From assembly GCF_900258505.1 (NCBI RefSeq), contig NZ_LT984895.1, forward strand, positions 86,623-125,251: DNA of 38,629 nt, given 5' to 3'. Numbering within the stretch: position 1 is the stretch's first letter; each line of letters opens with the position of its first letter. This DNA comes from Brachybacterium timonense (lineage in GTDB: Bacteria > Actinomycetota > Actinomycetes > Actinomycetales > Dermabacteraceae). Shown here in pieces: positions 30,490 to 38,629 of the stretch. The notes beneath the pieces were generated by a model. It did not search any database and was not told where the DNA came from. It was given only the letters and a program-made list of their open reading frames with translations. The position numbers and the translations under genes are program-made.

Positions 30490-33400
30490 TGGGAAACTTC
30501 GCCTTCCTGAAGCCTGAGTGGCCCACGATCTACGAGAGCTGCGCGAAGGCGGAGTCGTACCTGACCAGTGACCCGTCCACGGCGTGCATCCACGCCCGTC
30601 GGTCGATCGAAGTGCTGGTCATGCACCTGTACCGTCTGCGCGGCCTGCGTGAGCCCTACCGGCGGGACCTCGCCGCACACATCGCCGATGCGCAATTCAA
30701 ACAGCTCACCGGGCAGGGTATCTCCACGAAGCTGCAGCTGATCAAGAACGTCGGCAACAAGGCCGTGCACTCCACGCAGCCGATCCCGCCGCAGACCGCA
30801 CTGCAGGTGATGCGCGAGCTGTACCTGGTGATGGTGTGGGCCGCCTACCACCATTCCGCCGCACCGAACAGCGTGCCGATGGGCAAGCAGTTCGATCCAC
30901 ATCTGGCCGCACAGTCCGCTCCCCTCAGCCGCACCGAAGTCATCCAGCTCGCGCAGAAGTTCGCGGAGCAAGACGAATCCCACGCCCGTGAGCTTGAAGC
31001 CCGCGATGTTGCTCTCGCGGATCGTGAAGCCCGCCTGGCCGAACTCGAAGAACAGCTCGAGCAGGCGCGCGCCCAGGTGAAAGCCGCGCAGCAGGCGAAG
31101 ACCCTGCCCGAGACACAGGACTACCGCGAAGACGAAACCCGCGACGCGTTCATCGACCTGCTGCTGCGCGAAGCTGGCTGGGCGCTCGATAAACCGCGCG
31201 ACCGCGAATACCCCGTCACCGGGATGCCCACCACAAGCGGTGAGGGCCGCATCGACTACGTGCTGTGGGGCGCCGATGGTCTGCCGCTCGCCCTGGTCGA
31301 AGCCAAACGCACCCGCCGCTCTGCTCTTGAAGGCCAGCAGCAGGCGCTGCTGTATGCCGAGGCTCTGGAGAAGCAGTTCGGTCGTCGGCCGATCATCTAC
31401 TACAGCAACGGGTACGAGCATTACCTCTGGGACGACGCCTCCGGCTACCCGCCCCGTGCCGTGCAGGGTTTTGCCACCGCCGGGCAGCTGGAGCTGCTGA
31501 TTCAGCGCCGCAGCACCCGTCGGCCGCTTGCTGCTGAACCCGTCGATACCAGCATCGCTGGCCGCTACTACCAGACCCGCGCCATTGCCGCGATCGGCGA
31601 CGCCTTTGACCACCGCCAGCGTCACGCACTTCTCGTGATGGCCACCGGCACCGGCAAGACCCGCACGTCCGTCGCACTCGTCAAACAGCTGATGAACGCC
31701 GGCTGGGTGAAGAACGTGCTGTTCCTTGCCGACCGTCAAGCCCTCGTGGGACAGGCTCACGGTAACTTCGCCGAACACTTCCCCGAATCCGCCCCGGTGA
31801 ACCTGCTCAAGGATCCCAACCGTGCAGGTCGCACCTACTTCAGCACCTACCAGACGATGATGGGCCTCATCCAGCAAGTCGACGGCGACCAGCGCCGCTT
31901 CGGGTCCGGCTTCTTCGACCTGGTGATCATCGATGAAGCGCACCGCAGCGTGTACGCCAAGTACGGCTCGATCTTCGAGTACTTCGACTCTCTGCTGGTG
32001 GGTCTGACCGCCACCCCGAAAGACGAGATCGACCACAACACCTACCGGCTCTTCCAGCTGGAAGACGGCGTCCCCACCGACGCCTACCCGCTCGATCAGG
32101 CCGTCACCGACGGCTACCTCGTGCCACCCACCGGCATCTCCGTGGGCACCACCTTCCTGCGCCGCGGCATCCGCTACGACGACCTCACCGAGGACGAAAA
32201 AGACGCCTGGGACACCACCGACTGGGGTGAGGACGGCCCGCCGGACGTCATCGAGCCTGACGAAATCAACCGGTTCCTCTTCAACGAAGACACCGTGGAC
32301 AAGGCACTCGCCCTGCTCATGGACTCCGGCCACAAAGTCGCCGGCGGTGACCGGCTCGCCAAGACGATCATCTTCGCCAAGAACCAGCGTCACGCCGAGT
32401 TCATCGCCGCACGGTTTGATGCCGGATGGCCGGAACTCGCCGGTCGCTTCGCCCGCGTGATCACTCACGGCATCTCCTATGCCGGCAAGCTCATCGACAC
32501 CTTCAGCGACCCCACGTCAGACCCGCACATCGCAATCAGTGTGGACATGCTCGACACCGGCATCGACGTGCCCGACGTTGCCAACCTCGTGTTCTTCAAA
32601 CCCGTGCGGTCCAAAACCAAGTTCTGGCAGATGATCGGGCGCGGCACCCGGCTGCGTCCGAACCTCTACGGCGACGGCAACCACAAGACCGACTTCTACG
32701 TATTCGACTTCTGCGGGAACCTCGAGTTCTTCAGCCAGAACCTGCCCACCGCTGAAGGCTCCACCCAGAAATCACTGACCCAGCGGATCTACGAACACCG
32801 CCTGGCGCTCGTGACAGGCCTGGATGCCGCCCACGGCGATGCAGACCTGCGCCGCTCCACCGCCGATCTGCTGCACGAGTTCGTCTGCGGGATGACCCTC
32901 GACAATGTGCTCGTACGTCCGCACCGTCGGCTCGTCGAACGATTCAGCGACGCTGCTGCCTGGCACGAACTCAGCACTGACGACGCCCACGACGCCCTCC
33001 AGCTCGGTGGTCTGCCCACCGCCGCCGCGCTCGGCGCTGAACCGGCCAAACGATTCGACCTGCTGATCCTGCGCCGCCAAGTCGCCCAGCTCGACGGCGA
33101 CACTGCCCTGGCTGACCGCCTTCGCGAGACCATCCAGGCCATCGCCACCGACCTGCTGGGCCGCACCGCCATTCCGATGGTCGCCGCGCAGGCCACCTTG
33201 CTGGAAGAGATCACGGAGGAGCAGTGGTGGGTTGACGTCACCGTGCCGATGCTCGAACTCGTGCGCCTGAGATTGCGGGACCTGGCAGGGTTCGTGGTCA
33301 CCGACGGTGCCCGCAACCCCGTCTACACCGACTTTGCCGACACCCTCATCGATGCCGAGGACATCGACCTGCCCGGTACGACCCCCGGCATGAACTGGGA

Positions 33401-33872
33401 GCGGTTCGTCATCAAAGCCTCCGACCATCTGCGTGTGCACGAGAATCACCTGGCCGTAAAAAAGCTGCGACGCAACAAGCAGCTCACCCCCACCGACCTT
33501 GGCGAGTTCGAGAACATGCTCTACGACCTCGGGGCACAGCAGACCCACCTCGACCGCGCCACCGCTGAAGCAGGCGGACTCGGCCTGTTCCTCCGCTCGC
33601 TCGTCGGCCTGGACCGGGAAGCTGTGGTGGAGGCGTTCTCCCGGTTCCTGGATGCCGACACCCACACCGTGGAGCAGATCCGGTTCATCGAGATGGTGAT
33701 CGACGAACTCACCGCCAACGGGGTGATGGAACCGGGCCGGCTCTTCGAATCGCCCTACAGCGACACCCTTCCCCGCGCCGATGTCATGTTCCCCGAACGC
33801 GACCTGCACGGAATCGTCACCACCCTGCGTGACGTGAAGGCGCGCGCCATCCCGGAGAAGGAAACAGCCTGA
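30489..33872 (+). CDS. hsdR: Type I restriction-modification endonuclease/translocase subunit HsdR
   Basis: A 1127-residue motor nuclease. The N-terminal about 115 residues resemble DUF4145 (ACIHARRSIEVLVMHLY, IKNVGNKAVHS), followed by a coiled coil (about 150-205). The PD-(D/E)xK nuclease lies at about 210-345, with GRIDYVLWG and LVEAKR at about 252-273. The superfamily 2 helicase core has Walker A MATGTGKT (about 384-391) and IIDEAHRS (about 478-485). Motif VI WQMIGRGTRLRPN is at about 713. The C-terminal EcoEI-type domain follows. It cuts unmodified DNA away from the site after ATP-driven translocation. It is the last gene of the operon and looks intact. The DUF4145 part is common in EcoEI-like HsdR. 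Confidence 0.96.
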   Translation: MGNFAFLKPEWPTIYESCAKAESYLTSDPSTACIHARRSIEVLVMHLYRLRGLREPYRRDLAAHIADAQFKQLTGQGISTKLQLIKNVGNKAVHSTQPIPPQTALQVMRELYLVMVWAAYHHSAAPNSVPMGKQFDPHLAAQSAPLSRTEVIQLAQKFAEQDESHARELEARDVALADREARLAELEEQLEQARAQVKAAQQAKTLPETQDYREDETRDAFIDLLLREAGWALDKPRDREYPVTGMPTTSGEGRIDYVLWGADGLPLALVEAKRTRRSALEGQQQALLYAEALEKQFGRRPIIYYSNGYEHYLWDDASGYPPRAVQGFATAGQLELLIQRRSTRRPLAAEPVDTSIAGRYYQTRAIAAIGDAFDHRQRHALLVMATGTGKTRTSVALVKQLMNAGWVKNVLFLADRQALVGQAHGNFAEHFPESAPVNLLKDPNRAGRTYFSTYQTMMGLIQQVDGDQRRFGSGFFDLVIIDEAHRSVYAKYGSIFEYFDSLLVGLTATPKDEIDHNTYRLFQLEDGVPTDAYPLDQAVTDGYLVPPTGISVGTTFLRRGIRYDDLTEDEKDAWDTTDWGEDGPPDVIEPDEINRFLFNEDTVDKALALLMDSGHKVAGGDRLAKTIIFAKNQRHAEFIAARFDAGWPELAGRFARVITHGISYAGKLIDTFSDPTSDPHIAISVDMLDTGIDVPDVANLVFFKPVRSKTKFWQMIGRGTRLRPNLYGDGNHKTDFYVFDFCGNLEFFSQNLPTAEGSTQKSLTQRIYEHRLALVTGLDAAHGDADLRRSTADLLHEFVCGMTLDNVLVRPHRRLVERFSDAAAWHELSTDDAHDALQLGGLPTAAALGAEPAKRFDLLILRRQVAQLDGDTALADRLRETIQAIATDLLGRTAIPMVAAQATLLEEITEEQWWVDVTVPMLELVRLRLRDLAGFVVTDGARNPVYTDFADTLIDAEDIDLPGTTPGMNWERFVIKASDHLRVHENHLAVKKLRRNKQLTPTDLGEFENMLYDLGAQQTHLDRATAEAGGLGLFLRSLVGLDREAVVEAFSRFLDADTHTVEQIRFIEMVIDELTANGVMEPGRLFESPYSDTLPRADVMFPERDLHGIVTTLRDVKARAIPEKETA

Positions 33873-33896
33873 CCTCAGCGGCCGCCGCGCTGGGCG

Positions 33897-35309
33897 TCAG
33901 CGCAGCGGCACCGTGAGCACCTGAACGGGTTCCTCCGCTGATGACGGCACCAGTTCCAGCGCCCCGTCGGCCTCCCGCAGCTGCGGGGCCACGCGCCCGC
34001 GATCCATCCCGTCTGCCCTGGTCGCGCACCCATCCGCAGAGCCGCTCGCGCCGCCAGATGCAATCTCCACTGTGCCGCGCAGTGCCGCGGCAACCGCCGC
34101 TGGCAGACGGTACGGACCCGATGCCGGATCCAGGTCCAGGACGTGCAGATCCTCGTCGGTGCGCGTGAAGCGCAGGCGACCAGGCGGGCGATGCACGGCC
34201 GGATCCGTCCACGGCCGCGTGCCGTAGATCGCCTGACCGTGACGGTCCAGCCACGCGCCCAGGCCCTCCAGGGCGCGGCGCTGCAGCGGCGGCACCGTCC
34301 CGTCGGCCTGCGGGCCGACGTTGATCAGCAGGTTCCCGTTCTTGGAGACCACATCGGCCAGCAGCCGCACCAGCGCAGGCGCATCCAGAGCATGCTCCTC
34401 GGACTCATCACGGTTGTACCCGAAGGAGAGTCCCAGACCGCGAGTCGCCTCGAACACGTTCTCCTGCACAGTGTCGAGGTCCTCGTACTCGCGGGTGAGC
34501 ACACCGTTGACCGGCGCGCCCCAGCGGTCGTTGACCATGCCGCCGGGCGTGCGGGCCAGGTGTTCGCGGAACAGCTGCGGCAGCGAGTTGGGGCCGGGCA
34601 GCTTCCCGGCGTCGGGCCATTCGAGGTCGTTCCACAGGATGTCCGGGGCGAAACGGTCCATGAGTTCACGCAGCTGCGCGGCAGCGAACGCCGCGAAGGC
34701 TGCATCATTGCGGCGGAAAGCGAACAGCTCATCATGCGAGGTGATCGGTGGGAAATCGGTGACGTGCCAGTCCAGCGCCCCGGAGTAGTACAGGCCCAGC
34801 CGCAGCCCCGCCTCCCGGGCGGCGCGGGCGAAACCGGCGATCAGGTCACGGCCGGGTCCACGTCGGGCAGCAGTGAACGTGGTGGTGGCCGAGTCCCAGA
34901 GGCAGAAGCCATCGTGGTGCTTCGTGGTGGGCACCAGGTAGCGGGCGCCGGCGCGCCCCGCCAGCTCCGTGATCGCCTGCTCGCTGCCAGCGGCCGGATG
35001 CCAGGCCTCGGCGAAGTCCTCGTACGTCGTGCCGATTCCGTGAACCTGTTCGTGGCGGATCGCGGTGGGGCTGCCGGGGATCCGCACGGTATTGGCGTAC
35101 CACTCGGCGTACTGGTGGCGGGCGTACGCGTTCTCGGCGGTCACATCGGAGCGGTCCAGCACGTCGGCCCAGGCGGGAACCGAGTACAGGCCCCAGTGGA
35201 CGAACACGCCGAGCTTCGCGTCGCGGTACCACTCGGGGATCGGCAGCGGCGGATAGTCGGCGGCGGGGGCGGCATCCTCGGGGCCCTCGCGGCCATCGAA
35301 TCGGATCAT
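33897..35309 (-). CDS. GH29 alpha-L-fucosidase
   Basis: A 470-residue glycosidase that releases alpha-linked L-fucose. The catalytic barrel fills residues about 25-345. WYRDAKLGVFVHWGLYSVPAW is the typical N-terminal box, TTKHHDGFCLWDS carries the substrate-binding His pair, and GLRLGLYYSGALDW follows. DILWNDLEWPD carries the presumed nucleophile Asp228, matching the WND motif of GH29. NGNLLINVGPQADG closes the barrel, and a small beta domain ends the protein. ATG 35309 was chosen because AGGAG lies 6 nt upstream; ATG 35312 is equivalent within one codon. No signal peptide is seen, so imported fucosides are likely substrates. It diverges from the M81 peptidase gene. Confidence 0.92.
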   Translation of the reverse strand: MIRFDGREGPEDAAPAADYPPLPIPEWYRDAKLGVFVHWGLYSVPAWADVLDRSDVTAENAYARHQYAEWYANTVRIPGSPTAIRHEQVHGIGTTYEDFAEAWHPAAGSEQAITELAGRAGARYLVPTTKHHDGFCLWDSATTTFTAARRGPGRDLIAGFARAAREAGLRLGLYYSGALDWHVTDFPPITSHDELFAFRRNDAAFAAFAAAQLRELMDRFAPDILWNDLEWPDAGKLPGPNSLPQLFREHLARTPGGMVNDRWGAPVNGVLTREYEDLDTVQENVFEATRGLGLSFGYNRDESEEHALDAPALVRLLADVVSKNGNLLINVGPQADGTVPPLQRRALEGLGAWLDRHGQAIYGTRPWTDPAVHRPPGRLRFTRTDEDLHVLDLDPASGPYRLPAAVAAALRGTVEIASGGASGSADGCATRADGMDRGRVAPQLREADGALELVPSSAEEPVQVLTVPLR

Positions 35310-35403
35310 CATCGGCTCCTGGGTGGGGGTCATCCGTCGGCTGCATCCGCGTCGATGACAAGATGGGCCCAGCCTAATCAACCGCTTCAGTTCGGGAGCT
35401 TCC

Positions 35404-37002
35404 ATGTCCACGCCGCACCGCCTGCCCCGCATCGCCATCGCGGGCATCGCCATCGAGTCCTCCACCTTCACGCCATACCTCTCCGGCGAGGCGGACTTCG
35501 AGGTGCGTCGCGGCGCCGAGATCCTGGATCGCTACCCGTTCTTCGCGGAGCCGACGGCATCCGGCGCAGCCCTTCGGCAGGCCGCCGAGTATGTGCCGGT
35601 CCTGCATGCGCGCGCTCTTCCCGGCGGGGTGCTGCGTCGCGAGGCCTACGACTCCTGGCTCGCCGAAATCCTTGACGGCCTGCGCGACGCGGTGGCGCAG
35701 CAGCCGCTGGACGGGTTCTTCTTCGACATCCATGGCGCCATGAGTGTGCAGGGCCTGCAGGACGCCGAAGGGCATCTGATCACCGCCATCCGGGAGGTGA
35801 TCGGACCGGACGTGCTGGTGGGAACGGCGATGGACCTGCATGGGAACGTGTCCGAGACGCTGTTCGACGCCTGCGACCTCATGACCTGCTACCGGCATGC
35901 GCCGCACATCGACGCCTGGGAGACGCGCGAGCGCGGGCTGCGCGACCTGGTGGAAGCCGCCACCGTTTCGGTGGCAGCCGGGCATCCCGTGCGGCCCGCG
36001 AAAGCGCTCGTGCATGTGCCGATCCTGCTGCCTGGTGAGAAGACCTCCACGCGGATCGAACCGGCGACAAGCCTGTACGGGCGGATTCCTGCGCTCACCG
36101 AGCGTGACGGGGTCACCGACGTGTCGTGCTGGATCGGTTTCGCGTGGGCGGACCAGCCGCGCTGCAAGGCCGCGATCGTCGCCTTCGGTGATGACGCCGC
36201 GGCGGTGGAGGACGCAGCCCTGGAGCTTGCGCGAGAGCTGTGGGCGGTGCGGCACGATTTCGTGTTCGTTGCCCCGACGGGCACGTTCGAGGACTGCCTG
36301 CAGGAGGCGGTCGCCTCGGATGCGCGCCCCTTCTGGATCTCGGACTCAGGCGACAACCCTGGCGCCGGCGGGGCCGACGACACGACATACTGCCTGGCTG
36401 GACTGCTGGCCAGCGCGGAGATTCGACGCGGGGACGTATCGGCGCTGATGGTGTCGCTCGTGGATGAGGTCAGCACCGTAGAGGCCTGGCGGCTCGGCGT
36501 GGGGGCCGACGGTGACTTCGCGATCGGTGGCCGGATCGATGCGCGTGAACCGGGGCCGGTTCAGGTGCGTGCCCGGGTGGTGGCGCTCGACGAGTCCACG
36601 CCGACGGGACATGCGGCCGTGCTGCAAGTGCTGGCCGTTGAGGATGGTGACGAGGCTGAGGCGGCTGGGCCGTCGGGGGCGTCTGGGTCATCAGCTGGGG
36701 CGCCGCGTTGGGTGCCGACGGGCCTGCAGGTTGTGGTCACGGCGCGGCGGTCGCAGTTCGCCACGGCCGACATGTTCGAGCGCCTGGCCCTGTCGATGAC
36801 CGGCCCGGACGTGGTGGTCGTGAAGATGGGCTACCTCGAGCCTGACCAGTACGCTGCTGCGGCTGATTGGCGGCTCGCCCTCACGCCCGGCGGGGTGGAC
36901 CAGGACCTGCTGCGTCTGGGGCATGAGGCCATCGACCGGCCGATGATCCCCTTCGACGCTGAGATCCCCGAGCCGACGGCAGCAGACGTTCGCCGGGGGT
37001 GA
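35404..37002 (+). CDS. M81-family (MlrC-like) metallopeptidase
   Basis: A 532-residue protein of the microcystinase C / DUF1485 family. The N-terminal domain has IAIAGIAIESSTFTP, DGFFFDIHGAM (Asp and His metal ligands), GTAMDLHGNVSE, and YRHAPHIDAWETRERG. The C-terminal domain begins near residue 310 with FWISDSGDNPGAGGADDTT. Members cleave small peptides or cyclic amides; the physiological substrate here is unknown. The start ATG 35404 has GGAG 6 nt upstream. An Ala/Gly/Ser-rich loop at about 419-436 (AAGPSGASGSSAGAP) looks like a local expansion. No signal peptide is seen. It lies head to head with the fucosidase, 94 nt between starts. Confidence 0.9.
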   Translation: MSTPHRLPRIAIAGIAIESSTFTPYLSGEADFEVRRGAEILDRYPFFAEPTASGAALRQAAEYVPVLHARALPGGVLRREAYDSWLAEILDGLRDAVAQQPLDGFFFDIHGAMSVQGLQDAEGHLITAIREVIGPDVLVGTAMDLHGNVSETLFDACDLMTCYRHAPHIDAWETRERGLRDLVEAATVSVAAGHPVRPAKALVHVPILLPGEKTSTRIEPATSLYGRIPALTERDGVTDVSCWIGFAWADQPRCKAAIVAFGDDAAAVEDAALELARELWAVRHDFVFVAPTGTFEDCLQEAVASDARPFWISDSGDNPGAGGADDTTYCLAGLLASAEIRRGDVSALMVSLVDEVSTVEAWRLGVGADGDFAIGGRIDAREPGPVQVRARVVALDESTPTGHAAVLQVLAVEDGDEAEAAGPSGASGSSAGAPRWVPTGLQVVVTARRSQFATADMFERLALSMTGPDVVVVKMGYLEPDQYAAAADWRLALTPGGVDQDLLRLGHEAIDRPMIPFDAEIPEPTAADVRRG

Positions 37003-37365
37003 CGAGGGGCCCAGCCGGTAGGACCTGGGCGGGGGTTGCCGGGGCACGGCCGGGCGTCCGGGCGCGTCCATGAGCGCCTTGTCGATGCGAACGGTCCCAG
37101 CCGGGCATCTCTCGTGGCGGGGTCCTCCCCCGGGCCGGTTATCCACATCCGCGGCGGTCCCGTGGCGTGGGCTGGTGGGGTCTGCCTACCGTGCTGGTGT
37201 CCCCGAGCCCGGATGAGTCGAGGTCCCCGCATGCAGCGCCGCACTGTCTCCGCCACGCCCCATCACGCCAAGCACAGCGATCACGCTGCTCTCTCGCCTG
37301 AGGCGATGCTGGCTGGCCCTGCCGGTGCGCCGCCTGGCGCCGGGCACAGCGCCTCCACTGGCCTG
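37003..37365. other. 363-bp stretch without a supported gene; contains one DnaA-box match
   Basis: TTATCCACA (37139-37147) is a perfect DnaA-box nonamer, but it is alone, so an origin is not supported. The lipoprotein frame is open from 37036. ATG 37231 (CGAGG upstream) would add 45 residues before the signal peptide, which is unlikely for an exported protein. No other coding signal is seen. Confidence 0.5.
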
Positions 37366-38064
37366 ATGCCTAGCGCAACACCTGCCCGCTCAGGGAGGCA
37401 GCGCCGTGGCGCACGCGTGCTCGCCGCATCCGCCGCACTCATGCTCGCCCTGTCTGCCTGCGGTGGAGACGAGCCGCCCGACAACGGCCTCGACGGCACC
37501 ATGCCCGATCTCAGCACCAACAGCGACAACGGCGGCGCCAGCGACAACGGCGGGACCGACAACACAGCAGCAAGCGACGCCGGCGGCGACAGTGGTAGCG
37601 ATGACCTTGCCGCGAGCATCCCCGCTCCTGACCCCGCCGACTATCCCGGCATGGACCAGAACACCCCCGAAGGCGCCGAACAAGCCTTCAAGTACTACAT
37701 CGCCGTCCTCACCTGGGCACACCAGACCGGGGACACCGAACTCCTTTCAACTCTCCACAGCGACGACTGCAGCAACTGCAAAGGTTTCGAATCACGCATC
37801 GAAACGCTTCGTGACTCGGACTCTCTTTGGGTAAGCGCAACCGTAACCCCCGGACACTCCGAAGTTATGGATGCGGAGAACTTCGATCACGAAGTCGGCT
37901 ATATATACACCATCGATCGGAGTTTTCGAAATAACTCCATCGATGCACAGTCCGACGAACCGGAAGTCGTGGAGGTATCCACCGTCGGTGGACTGACATG
38001 GGTCGATAACTCGTGGATAGTCGGCGGATACTCGTCTGATCCGCGGGAGGTTTCGGCGTCGTGA
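37366..38064 (+). CDS. DUF6318-like lipoprotein
   Basis: About 232 residues from ATG 37366. The signal peptide is MPSATPARSGRQRRGARVLA then ASAALMLALSAC, with lipobox LSAC and Cys32 lipidated. A Gly/Asp/Ser/Asn-rich linker follows. The globular domain has DYPGMDQNTPEGAEQAFKYY and LLSTLHSDDCSNCKGFESRIE, which resemble DUF6318, a lipoprotein family of Micrococcales with unknown function. From about 37820 the base composition becomes AT-richer. Its stop overlaps the next start (GTGA at 38061-38064), so the two are coupled. No SD site supports 37366; ATG 37231 is the alternative. Confidence 0.7.
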   Translation: MPSATPARSGRQRRGARVLAASAALMLALSACGGDEPPDNGLDGTMPDLSTNSDNGGASDNGGTDNTAASDAGGDSGSDDLAASIPAPDPADYPGMDQNTPEGAEQAFKYYIAVLTWAHQTGDTELLSTLHSDDCSNCKGFESRIETLRDSDSLWVSATVTPGHSEVMDAENFDHEVGYIYTIDRSFRNNSIDAQSDEPEVVEVSTVGGLTWVDNSWIVGGYSSDPREVSAS

Positions 38065-38629
38065 GAAACCATATATCACGTCACATTCTACCAGGTCTGG
38101 CAATCTTCTCGCTTATTCTTACACTCGGGGGACATTACTCTCTTGCCGCTCCTACTGAGAACACCTCGGACTCGTCGGACTCATCACAGAGCGACGCAGA
38201 AGAACAACGGGAGGATTCACCCGATGATCCTCCTCCCAGCGATCAGTCGGCCTACGAGGGAAAAGCGGACGATGACAAACTCATGACATCTGGACAATCT
38301 TTTCGAGATAAGCTTGATCCCGGATCCACGCCTACGGATCGCACAGGCCAGGGACATAACTCATCGAGGCGTGGTCGCGCCACGGCAGCTCCGACGGTGC
38401 GGACGATCTGGCAGCGGCCCGAGGGCGGGGTCCGGTACGAGTGCGGGGCACCGGGCGCCGGCCAGTGGTCATGCACCGTCCCGGAAAACTCGTGCGAAGC
38501 CGCGTACGTCCCGCCCCTGCACGGGCAGGGCGAGGACGGCCTGCTGATCAACCAGCCCTCGCAACGCGGCACAGCCGACCCGAACAAGATCACCCAACGC
38601 GGCACCCGGATCACCCTCGCAGACGGCAC
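38061..38629 (+). CDS. Secreted protein of unknown function, partial (runs off the window)
   Basis: GTG 38061 overlaps the lipoprotein stop. At least 189 residues, open to the window end. The N-terminal signal peptide (RNHISRHILPGLAIFSLIL, TLGGHYSLAA) is followed by an acidic Ser/Asp-rich linker. From about residue 105 the product contains a Cys-containing segment (VRTIWQRPEGGVRYECG, WSCTVPENSC). The first about 280 bp are AT-rich, then composition returns abruptly to high GC near 38340. I do not recognise the family. Coupling to the DUF6318-like gene suggests the two act together at the surface. Confidence 0.65.
   Translation, partial: MRNHISRHILPGLAIFSLILTLGGHYSLAAPTENTSDSSDSSQSDAEEQREDSPDDPPPSDQSAYEGKADDDKLMTSGQSFRDKLDPGSTPTDRTGQGHNSSRRGRATAAPTVRTIWQRPEGGVRYECGAPGAGQWSCTVPENSCEAAYVPPLHGQGEDGLLINQPSQRGTADPNKITQRGTRITLADG

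Noticed and set aside
30372..32468. 698-codon open frame on the minus strand
   Set aside because: Antisense to hsdR, whose nuclease and helicase motifs are clear. The product is low-complexity and has no family marks.
37139..37147. Replication origin at a DnaA-box match
   Set aside because: Only one box, no AT-rich unwinding region and no dnaA or dnaN nearby; chance is likely.
1..38629. tRNA, rRNA or CRISPR array
   Set aside because: No cloverleaf, rRNA signature or regularly spaced repeat array was seen by eye; the short tandem repeats lack spacers.

Overview
The window is high-GC DNA (roughly 70% by eye) with SD-led and apparently leaderless genes intermixed. Gene content points to a Gram-positive actinobacterium of the Micrococcales; a Brachybacterium/Dermabacter-like host is my inference from gene style only. 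I see no tRNA, rRNA or CRISPR array.

Layout. (1) 1-5.2 kb, mostly minus strand: a GH3 glycosidase with inverted domain order, then dihydroxyacetone kinase dhaK and a dhaL broken by one amber codon. (2) 4.8-6.9 kb: a truncated GNAT, a decayed acetylxylan esterase (AXE) and a frameshifted IS481-family element bounded by CTAG. (3) 7.1-11.5 kb: three exported proteins (CHAP amidase, DUF4185/GH183-like protein, GH25 lysozyme) with their own start signals, then an XRE/NBR1-Ig membrane regulator. (4) 11.6-13.3 kb: an internally deleted GNAT, a RelE/Phd-YefM toxin-antitoxin pair with a palindromic promoter, and a methyltransferase. (5) 13.3-14.9 kb: a graveyard of IS3, TetR, IS481-like, ThuA and AXE fragments, with repeats and a long hairpin. 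(6) 14.9-19.3 kb: two TIMP-like membrane-anchored proteins flank an intact GNAT and a MATE transporter; a deleted ThuA gene follows. (7) 19.4-26.1 kb: secreted DUF1524 nuclease, a membrane protein, a DUF2268 metalloprotease with a TipA-like MerR regulator, an intact IS3 element, a DUF3592 protein and an acidic protein. (8) 26.2-33.9 kb: an AGCS amino-acid symporter and a complete type I restriction-modification operon hsdM-hsdS-hsdR. (9) 33.9-38.6 kb: GH29 alpha-L-fucosidase divergent from an M81 metallopeptidase, then a DUF6318-like lipoprotein overlapping a partial secreted protein in locally AT-richer DNA.

How parts work together. GH3, GH29, DhaK and the AXE/ThuA remnants suggest a carbohydrate-scavenging lifestyle now being eroded. 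The CHAP, DUF4185 and GH25 set looks like an exported wall-degrading kit; CHAP and GH25 share the same N-terminal module. If DUF4185 is an endo-D-arabinanase (GH183), the set would match arabinogalactan-containing walls of mycolata. The MerR gene probably controls itself and the protease through a 19-bp-spacer promoter. A repeated theme is genes that keep both ends but lost the middle (GNAT, two AXE copies, ThuA), plus several in-frame TAG codons.
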